DNA of 64,000 nt from contig NZ_JAFJYC010000001.1 in NCBI RefSeq assembly GCF_018777395.1, forward strand, positions 1,922,001 through 1,986,000, in the 5' to 3' direction. Positions within the stretch are counted from its first letter, which is position 1. Each line of letters begins with the position of its first letter. This DNA comes from Candidatus Sodalis endolongispinus (lineage in GTDB: Bacteria > Pseudomonadota > Gammaproteobacteria > Enterobacterales > Enterobacteriaceae). The notes beneath the pieces were generated by a model, which had not been told where the DNA came from, made no database searches, and saw only the letters and a list, made by a program, of their open reading frames with translations. Shown here in pieces: positions 1-9,929 of the stretch. A program made the position numbers and the translations under genes.

Positions 1-1046
<1,046 letters not shown>

Positions 1047-1126
1047 CTAGTAGCGTTCAGGATCGTAAAAAGTGGGAATAAGATAAATTTTCTTTGAGGC
1101 GAAGTAAAATCCCGCACGCCATCTAT

Positions 1127-1619
1127 TTATAAATTTGTATAAATAGACCGGATTTCGTCGAAGGAAAAGCCACGGGAGAGAAGACAACGCTGTACTTTGA
1201 TTTTGGTCTGCGGTGCGTCCGGCAGCGGCTGACCGAACTTTTTCACCGCCGCGGCAAATGCTTGCGCCGTGCGATCAATGACTTCACCGGCGCAAGCCGC
1301 ATCGATATCATCCCTGTCGATTCCTTTTTGCAGCAGTTCCATGCGGATACGCTGTTCGCCATAGCCTTGTTTACTGCGCCGGCTGACATAGCGTCCGGGC
1401 GAAGCGCCCGTCATCAAGCCAGTCGTGAGCGTGACAGTAGGCAATCACCTGATCAATCTCTCCCTGGCTTACCGCCGGCGCGGGTTGCGCGTCTGCGCGC
1501 TCGCGAAAGCGGCGGCGCGTAACCTGCGGTATCGCCAGCTTACGCCGCAGTTCGGCTTCGCTGTGATCGCGGCGGGACAGCAGCCCCAAAGCCAGGTCAA
1601 GAAGGGAGTGGCAACCGCG
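1127..1619 (-). pseudogene. recX: RecX, regulator of RecA (frameshifted, 5' end lost)
   Basis: RecX binds RecA filaments and limits their extension. The N-terminal half reads LLDLALGLLSRRDHSEAELRRKL and continues to DDGRFAR in one frame; the C-terminal half (RYVSRRSKQGYGEQRIRMELLQKG to FDEIRSIYTNL) is in another. The switch lies near 1393-1395, where one extra A (or two missing bases) separates FAR from RYVSRR. Upstream, the frame meets a TGA at 1620-1622 and no proper start is left, so the first ~12 residues are missing. It sits 50 bp downstream of recA on the same strand, as in relatives. Either half alone is unlikely to work. Confidence 0.88.
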
Positions 1620-1668
1620 TCAGCGACCTTGCGCCGCGGCCGGTCCCGTCTTTTTCACCACCGATCGG

Positions 1669-2808
<1,140 letters not shown>

Positions 2809-2815
2809 CTAATTA

Positions 2816-2835
2816 TACTGTATTATTGTACAGTA
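2816..2835 (-). promoter_or_regulatory. LexA (SOS) box of recA
   Basis: TACTG, a 10-base spacer TATTATTGTA, then CAGTA: the full CTG-N10-CAG operator with both flanking TA pairs. It lies about 80 bp upstream of the recA start, in the position expected for the recA operator. It predicts normal SOS induction of recA. Confidence 0.93.
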
Positions 2836-2846
2836 TCAAGCGGATT

Positions 2847-3208
2847 TTAGAGAAATGTGGCAAGCAACGTGGTCAGCGCGAAATGCACCGCCTGACGACG
2901 TACCGCCTCCCTGTCGCCCTCGAAATGCATAAGCTGGGAAAAGGGCTCGCCGTCTGCGTTGGCGAAACCAAACCAGACCGTGCCCACCGGTTTTTCGATT
3001 GTGCCGCCGTCGGGGCCGGCGATACCGCTTATCACCACCGCATAGTCGGCAGACGCGGCGCGGAGTGCGCCGGAGAACATCTCAAGCACCACCGGGTCGC
3101 TCACCGCACCGTGCTGCTCAAGGGTCTTGGGCCGCACACCGAGCAGATCGATTTTTGCCTGATTGCCGTAGGTGACAAAGCCGCGCTCGAACCAGCCGGC
3201 GCTGCTGT
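2847..3208 (-). pseudogene. pncC: PncC/CinA-C nicotinamide-nucleotide amidase, 5'-truncated
   Basis: PncC deamidates NMN in pyridine-nucleotide recycling. The frame gives AGWFERGFVTYGNQAKIDL, then LGVRPKTLEQHGAVSDPVV and the family core VISGIAGPDGGTIEKPVGTVWFGFA, ending LATFL at 2847. The first ~45 residues, including the TTAESCTGG segment, are absent. Homology stops near 3208, where the sequence becomes an oppositely oriented ABC permease that has also lost its 5' end. No start codon remains in place, so it is read as a remnant. Its position next to recA matches E. coli pncC (ygaD). Confidence 0.88.
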
Positions 3209-3780
3209 CGTTTGTCGGCGGCCTGGTGCTGGGGTTTCTGGTGGCGCTGGTTCGTTTGTATGGCCCACAACCGCTAAAAGGGATCGCTGATTTTTATGTC
3301 TGGGTTGTCCGGGGTACACCGCTGCTGGTGCAGCTGTTTTTGATTTTCTATGGTTTGCCTATCGCCGGCGTCACCCTCGACGCCTTTCCGGCGGCGCTTA
3401 TTGGATTTACTCTGAGCGTCGGCGCTTATAGCTCGGAAATCATCCGCGGCGCTATTGTCTCGGTGCCTAAGGCACAATGTGAAGCCGCCTGGGCTATCGG
3501 GATGAGTTCAACCCAGGCGATGCGCAGGGTTATTTTGCCCCAGTCGGTATTTGTCTCCATACCTCCCCTGGCCAATTCGTTTATCTCGCTGATAAAGGAC
3601 ACGTCGCTTGCGGCGGTGATTACCGTGCCGGAGATGTTTCTGGCCGCGCAACGCATTGTGTCGGTGACCTATGAGCCGTTAATTCTTTATATCGAAGCGG
3701 CGGCAATTTATTTGCTGTTCAGTACGGTGCTCGGCAAAGTGCAAAACCGCCTCGAGGTCTATTTCCGCCGCTACGAATAA
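3201..3780 (+). pseudogene. Polar amino-acid ABC transporter permease, 5'-truncated (could be read as a chimera)
   Basis: Inner-membrane permease of the HisM/GlnP/TcyL type. Homology begins at LLSFVGGLVLGFLVALVRL and includes RGTPLLVQLFLIFYGLP, GAYSSEIIRGAI and the EAA-loop region AAWAIGMSSTQAMRRVILPQ, which contacts the ATPase, ending FRRYE. The first membrane segment and any native start are gone. The open frame continues upstream to a possible GTG at 3172, so about ten residues would come from antisense pncC. No partner ATPase or binding protein is present nearby. Substrate cannot be told. Whether it is expressed is unknown. Confidence 0.75.
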
Positions 3781-3870
3781 ACGTCAACGACGGCGGCAGG
3801 TGCCGCCCATTCTCCTGCGGCCGGTTTATCAGAGGGCGCCTGTGAACGGCGCCATCCTTTTCAGGTTCAG

Positions 3871-4947
3871 CTAACCGCCCAGCCGCGCCTGCTTCACCGC
3901 ATTGCCCAGTTGCCATACCGCCATGGCGTATTGGGTACTGTGATTGTAACGTGTAATGACATAAAAGTTGGGCAGCCAGTACCAGTACTGATAGCCGGTG
4001 CCGATATCCAGCCGCAGCAGGCTGGCTTGCAGTTCATTTCCAAGCGGTGCGAGGGGCGACAGCCCCGCGGCGGAAAGCGTCGCCAGGGTATAGCGGGTAT
4101 CATAGCCATTTTGCAGCCAGGGTGCCTGACCGTTGGCGGGCACCGCGACCTGGCCGCCCGGCACCCAGCCGTGGGCATGGAAATAGTTGGCAACGCTGCC
4201 GATGGCGTCTTGGGGATCCCAGAGATTGATGTGGCCGTCGCCGTCAAAATCCACGGCATAACGCTTGAAAGAAGAAGGCATAAACTGGCCATATCCCATG
4301 GCGCCAGCAAAGGAGCCACGCAGCGCCAGCGGATCATCGCCCTCATCGCGCGCCATCAGCAAAAACGTTTCCAGCTCGGCGGCGAAATAGTCGCCGCGGC
4401 GCGGATAATCAAAAGCCAGCGTCGCCAGCGCATCGATAATGCGCGTTCTGCCCATTACCCGTTCCCAGCGGGTCTCGACGCAGATGATGCCGACGATGAT
4501 TTCCGGCGGCACGCCGTATTGACGCCAGGCGCGATCTAACGCGTCCTGGTTCCAAAACGCAACGCCGTTTTGTACGTTGTCCGGCGTGATGAATTTTTGA
4601 CGGTAGCGCAGCCAGGCGCCAGTCGGCCCGGTAGGCCCCTGGGCAACGGTGGCCTGCCTGTCCATGAGCCGCAACACCCCGTCCATCCGCTGCGTTTGGG
4701 CCAGCAGGTTATGCAGCGCCTGGCGATCGAAGCCATGTTCGCTGACCATTTTATCGATGAAGCGCTCGACGTTGGGATTGGTGGCGAAATCGCCATACAG
4801 CACGGGGCGGGGGGAGGACGACGGCGTCTGACGCAGAAAACCCCCGCTTGAAGGCGCGTCCTGCGAGGCCACATCGGAGGAAGACGGCTTGCTACTGCAG
4901 GAGGCGAGCAGAGCAATGAGAGGAACAAGGGCTGCCAGCTGACGCAT
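3871..4947 (-). CDS. mltB: Membrane-bound lytic murein transglycosylase B
   Basis: Outer-membrane lipoprotein that cleaves peptidoglycan glycan strands to 1,6-anhydro-MurNAc ends. The start at 4947 (MRQLAALVPLIALLASCSSK) gives a signal peptide with lipobox LLASC; an upstream ATG at 4965 would add six residues. Family landmarks include PEIIVGIICVETRWERVMGR, which holds the catalytic Glu, then YGQFMPSSFKRYAVDFDGDGHINLWDP with a calcium-loop-like DFDGDGHIN, and YVITRYNHSTQYAMAVWQLG near the end. About 358 residues, normal for the family. It appears intact and stands alone, with yjdM upstream on the same strand. Confidence 0.95.
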   Translation of the reverse strand: MRQLAALVPLIALLASCSSKPSSSDVASQDAPSSGGFLRQTPSSSPRPVLYGDFATNPNVERFIDKMVSEHGFDRQALHNLLAQTQRMDGVLRLMDRQATVAQGPTGPTGAWLRYRQKFITPDNVQNGVAFWNQDALDRAWRQYGVPPEIIVGIICVETRWERVMGRTRIIDALATLAFDYPRRGDYFAAELETFLLMARDEGDDPLALRGSFAGAMGYGQFMPSSFKRYAVDFDGDGHINLWDPQDAIGSVANYFHAHGWVPGGQVAVPANGQAPWLQNGYDTRYTLATLSAAGLSPLAPLGNELQASLLRLDIGTGYQYWYWLPNFYVITRYNHSTQYAMAVWQLGNAVKQARLGG

Positions 4948-5042
4948 TGGGGATCCATGTACCATAGAAAATAAAAGTAACGCTATGGTAATTCATTGTC
5001 ACCCCAGAACAAATAGGAAACCAAGTCCTACGTAAGGGAAAT

Positions 5043-5384
5043 TTATATTTTCTTCACGAATTCCGATTCGAGCTTCAGCGCGCCGAAGCCCTCAATTTTA
5101 CAGTCAATATTATGGTCCCCTGCCACTAAGCGGATACTCTTAACTTTGGTGCCGATCTTAAGCGTCGAGGTGCTGCCTTTGACTTTTAAATCTTTGATAA
5201 CCGTCACCGCATCCCCGTCCGCCAGCAGATTGCCGTTGGCGTCGCGCACTACTAGCCCTTCCTCTTGCCCGGCGCTCGCCTCTGCGAGCGACCACTCGTG
5301 GCCACACTTCGGGCAATTAAGCTGTTCATCCTGCTGCCAGATGTAGGCGGAGTCGCATTTTGGGCAATTTGGCAATTGTGACAT
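5043..5384 (-). CDS. yjdM: YjdM/PhnA zinc-ribbon protein
   Basis: Small cytosolic protein of the PhnA family (113 residues), of uncertain function; the historical phn name does not prove a role in phosphonate use. [16 protein letters not shown] and [10 protein letters not shown] form two CxxC pairs of a zinc ribbon at residues ~7-31. The conserved C-terminal beta domain follows ([40 protein letters not shown], ending FVKKI). The ATG at 5384 is preferred; an ATG two codons earlier would be equally readable. In E. coli this gene is elsewhere, so its place beside mltB is local. No defect seen. Confidence 0.93.
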   Translation of the reverse strand: MSQLPNCPKCDSAYIWQQDEQLNCPKCGHEWSLAEASAGQEEGLVVRDANGNLLADGDAVTVIKDLKVKGSTSTLKIGTKVKSIRLVAGDHNIDCKIEGFGALKLESEFVKKI

Positions 5385-6259
5385 GGTCATCTCTCTGAAA
5401 AGTAAGGTATCTGTAGAATTTGACAAGAAAATCATAGCTAAGCGCTTTGCTGGTCGGCAATTTTAGCCGATCCCCATCCGCTTGACCACCTCTCCTCCCG
5501 CCGTGGCGCCCCAATAGCGCCTTTGGTGCAGGTGGCAAGCGGTCTTGCCGGCTACCGGCAGGCGAGGAGATGCTGTGGCTTAGCCTGATTCTGCCACCCC
5601 CTGCTTGGCCCAGCCTGGCTTGTCTTGCCTTACCTTGGGCTGCATTGCCTCGGCTTGGCTGGCCTTTTCTTGCCTTTTCATGCCTTGGTTTGCCTTGTCT
5701 TGGCTTATGTTGAATTGCCTTGGGCTGCGTTGCCTCGTCTTGGCTCGCCTTGATTTGTCTTGATTTGCCTTGCCTTAGCTTATGCCGCCTTACCCTGCCT
5801 TCGCTTAACGGCGCGACCTAAGCCACACACCCGCTCAGCCTAATGGTGCGGTTGGGTGCAAAGAACCGGGATGGGCCCCTTTTCTCTTTCTATTTCCCGT
5901 TAGCTTGTGCCAAATGATATTGCCCATTCCTCTTACTTTAGCTGATTCCAGCGATGCCCCAAGCGGTGCGGTGTGGGCTGCCTTCTTTTCTCTCATCGCT
6001 GCCACTTCCGTGCTGCCTGCCGGGGCCACAGGCGCTAAGCCCGGTTATCTGCCGTGGTTACCCTTAGCATCGAGGTTAAGCCGCTTTATTTTTCCTCTTC
6101 ATTGGTTATTTATTCTTAGCCTTTCTTTTGCTTAATTTCTTCCCTGTCATTGATTGCGGTTTGCAAATCTGACCTATCGGTGGCATATATATTCGCCAAG
6201 AGCGGCGCTATTTTTCCTCGTGCTATAAACGTCGTGAGTAAGGATGAGAATATAAAACG
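5385..6259. other. 875-bp gene-free stretch holding a pentanucleotide array
   Basis: No credible gene. The left part is mixed sequence, 5604-5809 is the pentamer array described separately, and 5905-6135 contains an open frame (MCQMILPIPLTL...) with no family resemblance and a hydrophobic, low-information composition. The final ~120 bp, AT-rich, lead into nqrC and probably carry its old promoter. Confidence 0.6.
5604..5809. repeat. Degenerate pentanucleotide array, unit about TTGCC
   Basis: Roughly 40 consecutive 5-bp units, most fitting TTGNC or CTTGN. From 5670 to 5809 the phase is unbroken for 28 units (TTGCC, TTTTC, ATGCC, TTGGT, TTGCC, TTGTC, TTGGC, TTATG, TTGAA, TTGCC and so on). One extra base near 5664-5669 shifts the phase relative to the left block. 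The degeneracy suggests an old array drifting after expansion. It lies in the gene-free stretch between yjdM and nqrC. Confidence 0.85.
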
Positions 6260-7019
6260 ATGAAAAAAGGTAAAATTATTGTTTCGTCGATGATGTTATT
6301 TTGTGTCATCTGCTTCGCGGCGGGAGCTCTCTATTTCCTCTTGATTAAAAATAACAACGCACAACCTGACGATGCACAGCGAATCGCAGCGATCATTCAG
6401 GTTGCCGGGCTGAGCGGGTCCGGTGAAACCGACGCGCGTACGCTTAATGAACTCTACCACCGTCGAGTCCATTGCTCGTCAGGTCAATTTGGCGAGTGGC
6501 GCGGTAATGCCAAGCGTATCGCCGCAACAGGCGCCAACGTCTTGTGTCAGCCTGCCACCGAGTCAGGATCCCGCGCAAATTCGCCAGCGTTGCACGACGG
6601 GCGACGTTTACTTTATTCATAATGACAATGAAATACAGCAAGTTATATTACACATCTTCGGCAAAGGCGCCAAATCGATGATGTATGCGTTTATCGCCCT
6701 GGCCCCGGATGGCCGCACGGTGAAAAACCTGCTGTATTACCAGCAAAACGAGACCCCATTATTGGGCGCACGGGTGGAAGATCCCGCCTGGCTGCGCCAA
6801 TGGTCCGGAAAGAAATTGCTGAATGACCGCACCCAGCCCGCCCTGAAAGTCGTGCAATCCGACGCGGATCCCCATGATGTTTACACCGTCGATGGCATCA
6901 GCGTGGCGACCATGACCTCCATTGGCGTAGAAAAAAGCGTTAATCACTGGATGGGCGAGCGCGGTTATGGTCCTTTTTTACAGCACCTCGCCAAGGAAAA
7001 ACCGTTAATACTCCAGTAA
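6260..7019 (+). pseudogene. nqrC: NqrC, subunit C of Na+-translocating NADH:quinone reductase (frameshifted orphan)
   Basis: NqrC carries covalently bound FMN in the membrane NQR complex. The 5' frame has one N-terminal membrane segment (MKKGKIIVSSMMLFCVICF) and RIAAIIQVAGLSGSGE. The 3' frame, from about 6450, reads VESIARQVNLASG, then SMMYAFIALAPDGRTVKNL, YYQQNETPLLGARVEDPAW, a VDGISVATMTSIGV segment in place of the FMN-attachment motif D-G-x-SGAT-x-TS, and a GYGPFLQHL ending. A frameshift near 6440-6465 separates the halves. The expected SGATxTS appears as SVATMTS, so the FMN site is also altered. No other nqr gene is in the window. A terminator follows. Confidence 0.85.
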
Positions 7020-7057
7020 TTTTTTCAGCGTCAAATTTAGAATAAGATCACGTAACG

Positions 7058-7085
7058 CCAGCAATAGGGTTATTGCTGGTTTTTG
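7058..7085 (+). terminator. Rho-independent terminator after nqrC
   Basis: A perfect 9-bp stem, CCAGCAATA / TATTGCTGG, with loop GGGT, is followed by a run of T. It lies 39 bp past the nqrC stop and insulates the Fur-controlled operon to the right. Confidence 0.88.
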
Positions 7086-7281
7086 TTTCTCTGGACGCCA
7101 TTGTTTATTTCCCCGGTCAGTGCAGGGATTTATGACCAAGGTGATAAGCCGATTAAAATAAAATGACGCCCCACTAAAAACAGGTTCTTATTCACTTTTT
7201 CTTCCAAGAGAAACTTAAACATTTTGTCACTGTTTGTCATTTTTATGATCTTAGTCATGTACAAATTTCAAAAAAGATTCA

Positions 7282-7296
7282 TGATAATCATTATCA
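7282..7296 (+). promoter_or_regulatory. Fur box upstream of the FTR1 iron operon
   Basis: TGATAAT-C-ATTATCA is a perfect 7-1-7 inverted repeat, the Fur core. It lies 24 bp before the GTG at 7320, so iron-replete Fur would block transcription of the FTR1 operon. It also shows that the longer open frame beginning at 7224 is not the real start of the permease. Confidence 0.92.
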
Positions 7297-7319
7297 TTTG
7301 CATTTTGACGGTACGCCTC

Positions 7320-9257
7320 GTGTTTATTGCCCGATCCTTTCTGCTGACCGTATTAGGGTTGCTCTTCAGCACCTGCGTCTGGGCACAAACCCAGTACGCG
7401 CCTTTCATTGTAGATATAGAGCAACGCCTTGATAAAACGGCGGAGCTTTACCAACAACAGCAAAACACCGCGGCACGTCGCGAAGTACAGATGGCCTATT
7501 TCGAGGTTTTTGAAAATCTCGAAGGGCCGATTCGCATTAATATTTCCGCCAGCAAAAGCTATGAAATGGAGTCTACTTTCGGCGACATTCGCCGCATGAT
7601 CGGCGATGGTAGACCGGTCGGCGACGTTTTGGCCATAATCAACGGGCTGAAAAAAGCGCTGCGCGAGGTAGAGCCGGTGCTGGACGGCGGGCATCAACTG
7701 GTGGCGGAAGAACAGCACACGGCATTGACCCGTTACGATATCGCCGTTTACTGGCAGGACTGCTTCCGTAGCATCGATGACTTGCTGGCCGAGGTGGTGA
7801 CGCTGTATCAGGCTGGCCGGTATGACGTTGCCAGCCAGCGCATCAAGCAGGCGCATTTTCAGGGATTTAAGAATTCCGAAATGGAAATGGCGGTACGCCA
7901 GAATCGTTCCGCTCAGGACGCCGCCGCCATTAATCAACAATTTACCGCGCTTACCGCACTGGCGAAACAGCCCGACCGGCTCAATGATGTTGCCTATCAG
8001 GTCACGACGCTGCTGCAGGATATCGAAGACACCTTGCCGGGTCTGCCGACCACGCGCGATAACCAGCCGGTGAGCGCGCAGCAAACGGCCGATAACGCCG
8101 CTGTCGCTGGCGCAAGCGTACCGGCTGCCGACTGGGCAAACGTGGCGGCAGGGATCAATCAGAGCATCAGCGACGCCATCACCCGTTATCACAGCGGTGA
8201 CGCGCAGGAGGCCATCTTGGCGGTGCAGGATGCCTATTTTGATCGTTTTGAAGCCACCGGCATGGAAAACAAAATAGGCGCGCGCGATGCCGCGTTTAAA
8301 ACCACGCTGGAAAACTATTTTACCCGCCTGGTCAGTCTGATGAAGGCCGTCCAGCCGCTAGACCAACTTACGGCCCAGGCCAGCGCGCTACAGCAGGACT
8401 TAGAAAAGGCGGTCGCCATGCTGGGAACGGGCGACGAAACCCACTGGAGCCTGCTGCTTTACAGCCTGATGATTATCGTGCGCGAAGGGCTAGAAGCGCT
8501 GTTGATTGTGGCGGCGATTGTCGCCTATCTGGTGAAAAACAACCACCATGACAAGCTGCCGTTAATTCGCCAGTCGGTGGTGGTTGCGCTGTTGGCGATC
8601 GTGGTGACCGCCGTCCTATTCCTGCTGCTATTCGCCAATTCCGGCGCCAGCCGGGAGTTGCTGGAGGGCATCACCATGCTGATAGCGGTAGTGATGCTGT
8701 TCTTTATGAGCTACTGGCTGCTGTCGAAAGTTGAAGCGCGTCACTGGCAGGCCTGGCTGGAAGGCAAACTATCCCACTCCTTATCCCGCAATTCGCTGAT
8801 CGGTCTGTGGCTGACCAGCTTTTTGGCCGTGTACCGCGAAGGCGCGGAAACGGTGCTGTTTTACTATGCGCTTTTCGGCGATGCGCAGAATTTGTCCGGC
8901 CATTTGGCGATTGGCGCCGGTTTTGCGATTGGCTGCGTGGTGCTGTTGCTGGCCTGGCTGGTCACGCGTTACTCTGTGGTTAGGCTGCCGCTTAAGCCGT
9001 TCTTTATGGTAACCGGCTGTTTTATGTACTTGATGGCCTTCGTCTTTGCCGGCAAAGGGGTGCTGGAACTGGTGGAATGCAAATTGTTTCAGCCGACGCT
9101 GATTAACGGCATACCGGAAATCAGCTGGCTGGGCATCTATCCCTATCGTGAAACCTTGTTGCCGCAGGCGGTTTTACTGCTTGCGGCGCTGGTGGCGCTG
9201 TGGGTAATGCAGCGCCGCGGTCAGGTTGCCGACAAAACAATACACACTAATCCGTAG
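7320..9257 (+). CDS. fetM: FTR1-family iron permease with large periplasmic N-terminal domain (FetM-like)
   Basis: Inner-membrane Fe permease of the FetM type. From the GTG at 7320 the product is 645 residues; this start is chosen because it follows the Fur box and is followed directly by a signal peptide (FIARSFLLTVLGLLFSTCVWAQ). No strong ribosome site is visible, and the TTG at 7305 is an alternative. Residues ~25-370 are a helical periplasmic region. The C-terminal ~270 residues are a multi-pass FTR1 domain with both iron-channel motifs: REGLE at ~388 and REGAE at ~506. It heads seven close-packed genes matching the Fet iron-uptake locus of Yersinia and uropathogenic E. coli. No defect seen. 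Confidence 0.9.
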   Translation: MFIARSFLLTVLGLLFSTCVWAQTQYAPFIVDIEQRLDKTAELYQQQQNTAARREVQMAYFEVFENLEGPIRINISASKSYEMESTFGDIRRMIGDGRPVGDVLAIINGLKKALREVEPVLDGGHQLVAEEQHTALTRYDIAVYWQDCFRSIDDLLAEVVTLYQAGRYDVASQRIKQAHFQGFKNSEMEMAVRQNRSAQDAAAINQQFTALTALAKQPDRLNDVAYQVTTLLQDIEDTLPGLPTTRDNQPVSAQQTADNAAVAGASVPAADWANVAAGINQSISDAITRYHSGDAQEAILAVQDAYFDRFEATGMENKIGARDAAFKTTLENYFTRLVSLMKAVQPLDQLTAQASALQQDLEKAVAMLGTGDETHWSLLLYSLMIIVREGLEALLIVAAIVAYLVKNNHHDKLPLIRQSVVVALLAIVVTAVLFLLLFANSGASRELLEGITMLIAVVMLFFMSYWLLSKVEARHWQAWLEGKLSHSLSRNSLIGLWLTSFLAVYREGAETVLFYYALFGDAQNLSGHLAIGAGFAIGCVVLLLAWLVTRYSVVRLPLKPFFMVTGCFMYLMAFVFAGKGVLELVECKLFQPTLINGIPEISWLGIYPYRETLLPQAVLLLAALVALWVMQRRGQVADKTIHTNP

Positions 9258-9284
9258 TTCTTTTTTGACCAGAGGAAATGTCAG

Positions 9285-9812
9285 ATGAACATCAATAAAA
9301 CACTGATTGCCGGCGCCGCGATCGCCGGCATCTTTACCGCTCCCGCCGCGCTGGCGTTTAAGGAATACCCGGCGGGCGAGCCGGTCACCATGAATGAAAT
9401 GGAGCTGGCCGCCGTGTATTTGCAGCCGATTGATATGGAGCCGCGCGGTATGGGGCTGTCGGCGGCAAAATCCGACATCCATCTGGAAGCCGACATTCAT
9501 GCTACGGAAGGGAATAAAAACGGTTTTGGCGCCGGCGAATGGATGCCGTTTCTGACCATCAATTACACCTTGGTCAACAATGACACCGGCGAGAAGCAAG
9601 AAGGGACCTTTATGCCCATGGTCGCCAGCGATGGTCCGCACTATGGCGCCAACATCAAAATGATGGGCGTGGGCAACTACAAGGTCACTTATCATATCGA
9701 TCCGCCATCAAAAGCCGGTATGCACCGCCATACCGATAGCGAAACCGGCGTCGGCCGCTGGTGGAAGCCGTTTGATGTCAGCTATGAATTTAAGTATGTC
9801 GTCCTGAATTAA
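9285..9812 (+). CDS. fetP: P19/FetP-type periplasmic iron-binding protein
   Basis: Periplasmic partner of the FTR1 permease (P19/Tp34 family), which binds copper and iron and is thought to present iron to the permease. The protein has 175 residues. The signal peptide MNINKTLIAGAAIAGIFT ends at ALA before FKEYPAGEPV. Conserved features are DIHLEADIHATEGN, PFLTINYTLVN, DGPHYGANIKM and GMHRHTDSETGVGRWW, which supply the Met and His ligands. The start has a clear ribosome site (AGAGGAAA). The gene is 27 bp downstream of the permease. It appears intact. Confidence 0.92.
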   Translation: MNINKTLIAGAAIAGIFTAPAALAFKEYPAGEPVTMNEMELAAVYLQPIDMEPRGMGLSAAKSDIHLEADIHATEGNKNGFGAGEWMPFLTINYTLVNNDTGEKQEGTFMPMVASDGPHYGANIKMMGVGNYKVTYHIDPPSKAGMHRHTDSETGVGRWWKPFDVSYEFKYVVLN

Positions 9813-9929
9813 AGGGCGCGGATCGCCGTGCCAATAAGGCGGGAGGGTCGTAGGGCCGTCCCGACCGTTCCGAGAGTTTTATCTGACGGCGCAACGCCTC
9901 ACCGCGGCAGCCGTCTTTGAGTCGACGTT

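Noticed and set aside
3835-3853. GGCGCC-N7-GGCGCC hairpin downstream of mltB as a terminator
   Set aside because: The stem is short and self-palindromic, and the T run lies on the wrong side for mltB. Not strong enough to list.
5905-6135. 76-codon hydrophobic open frame before nqrC
   Set aside because: No ribosome site, no family pattern, next to low-complexity repeats. Considered a chance frame.
7224-7319. N-terminal extension of the FTR1 permease from ATG 7224
   Set aside because: It would place the Fur box inside the coding region and put a second hydrophobic stretch before the signal peptide. A start after the operator is more likely.
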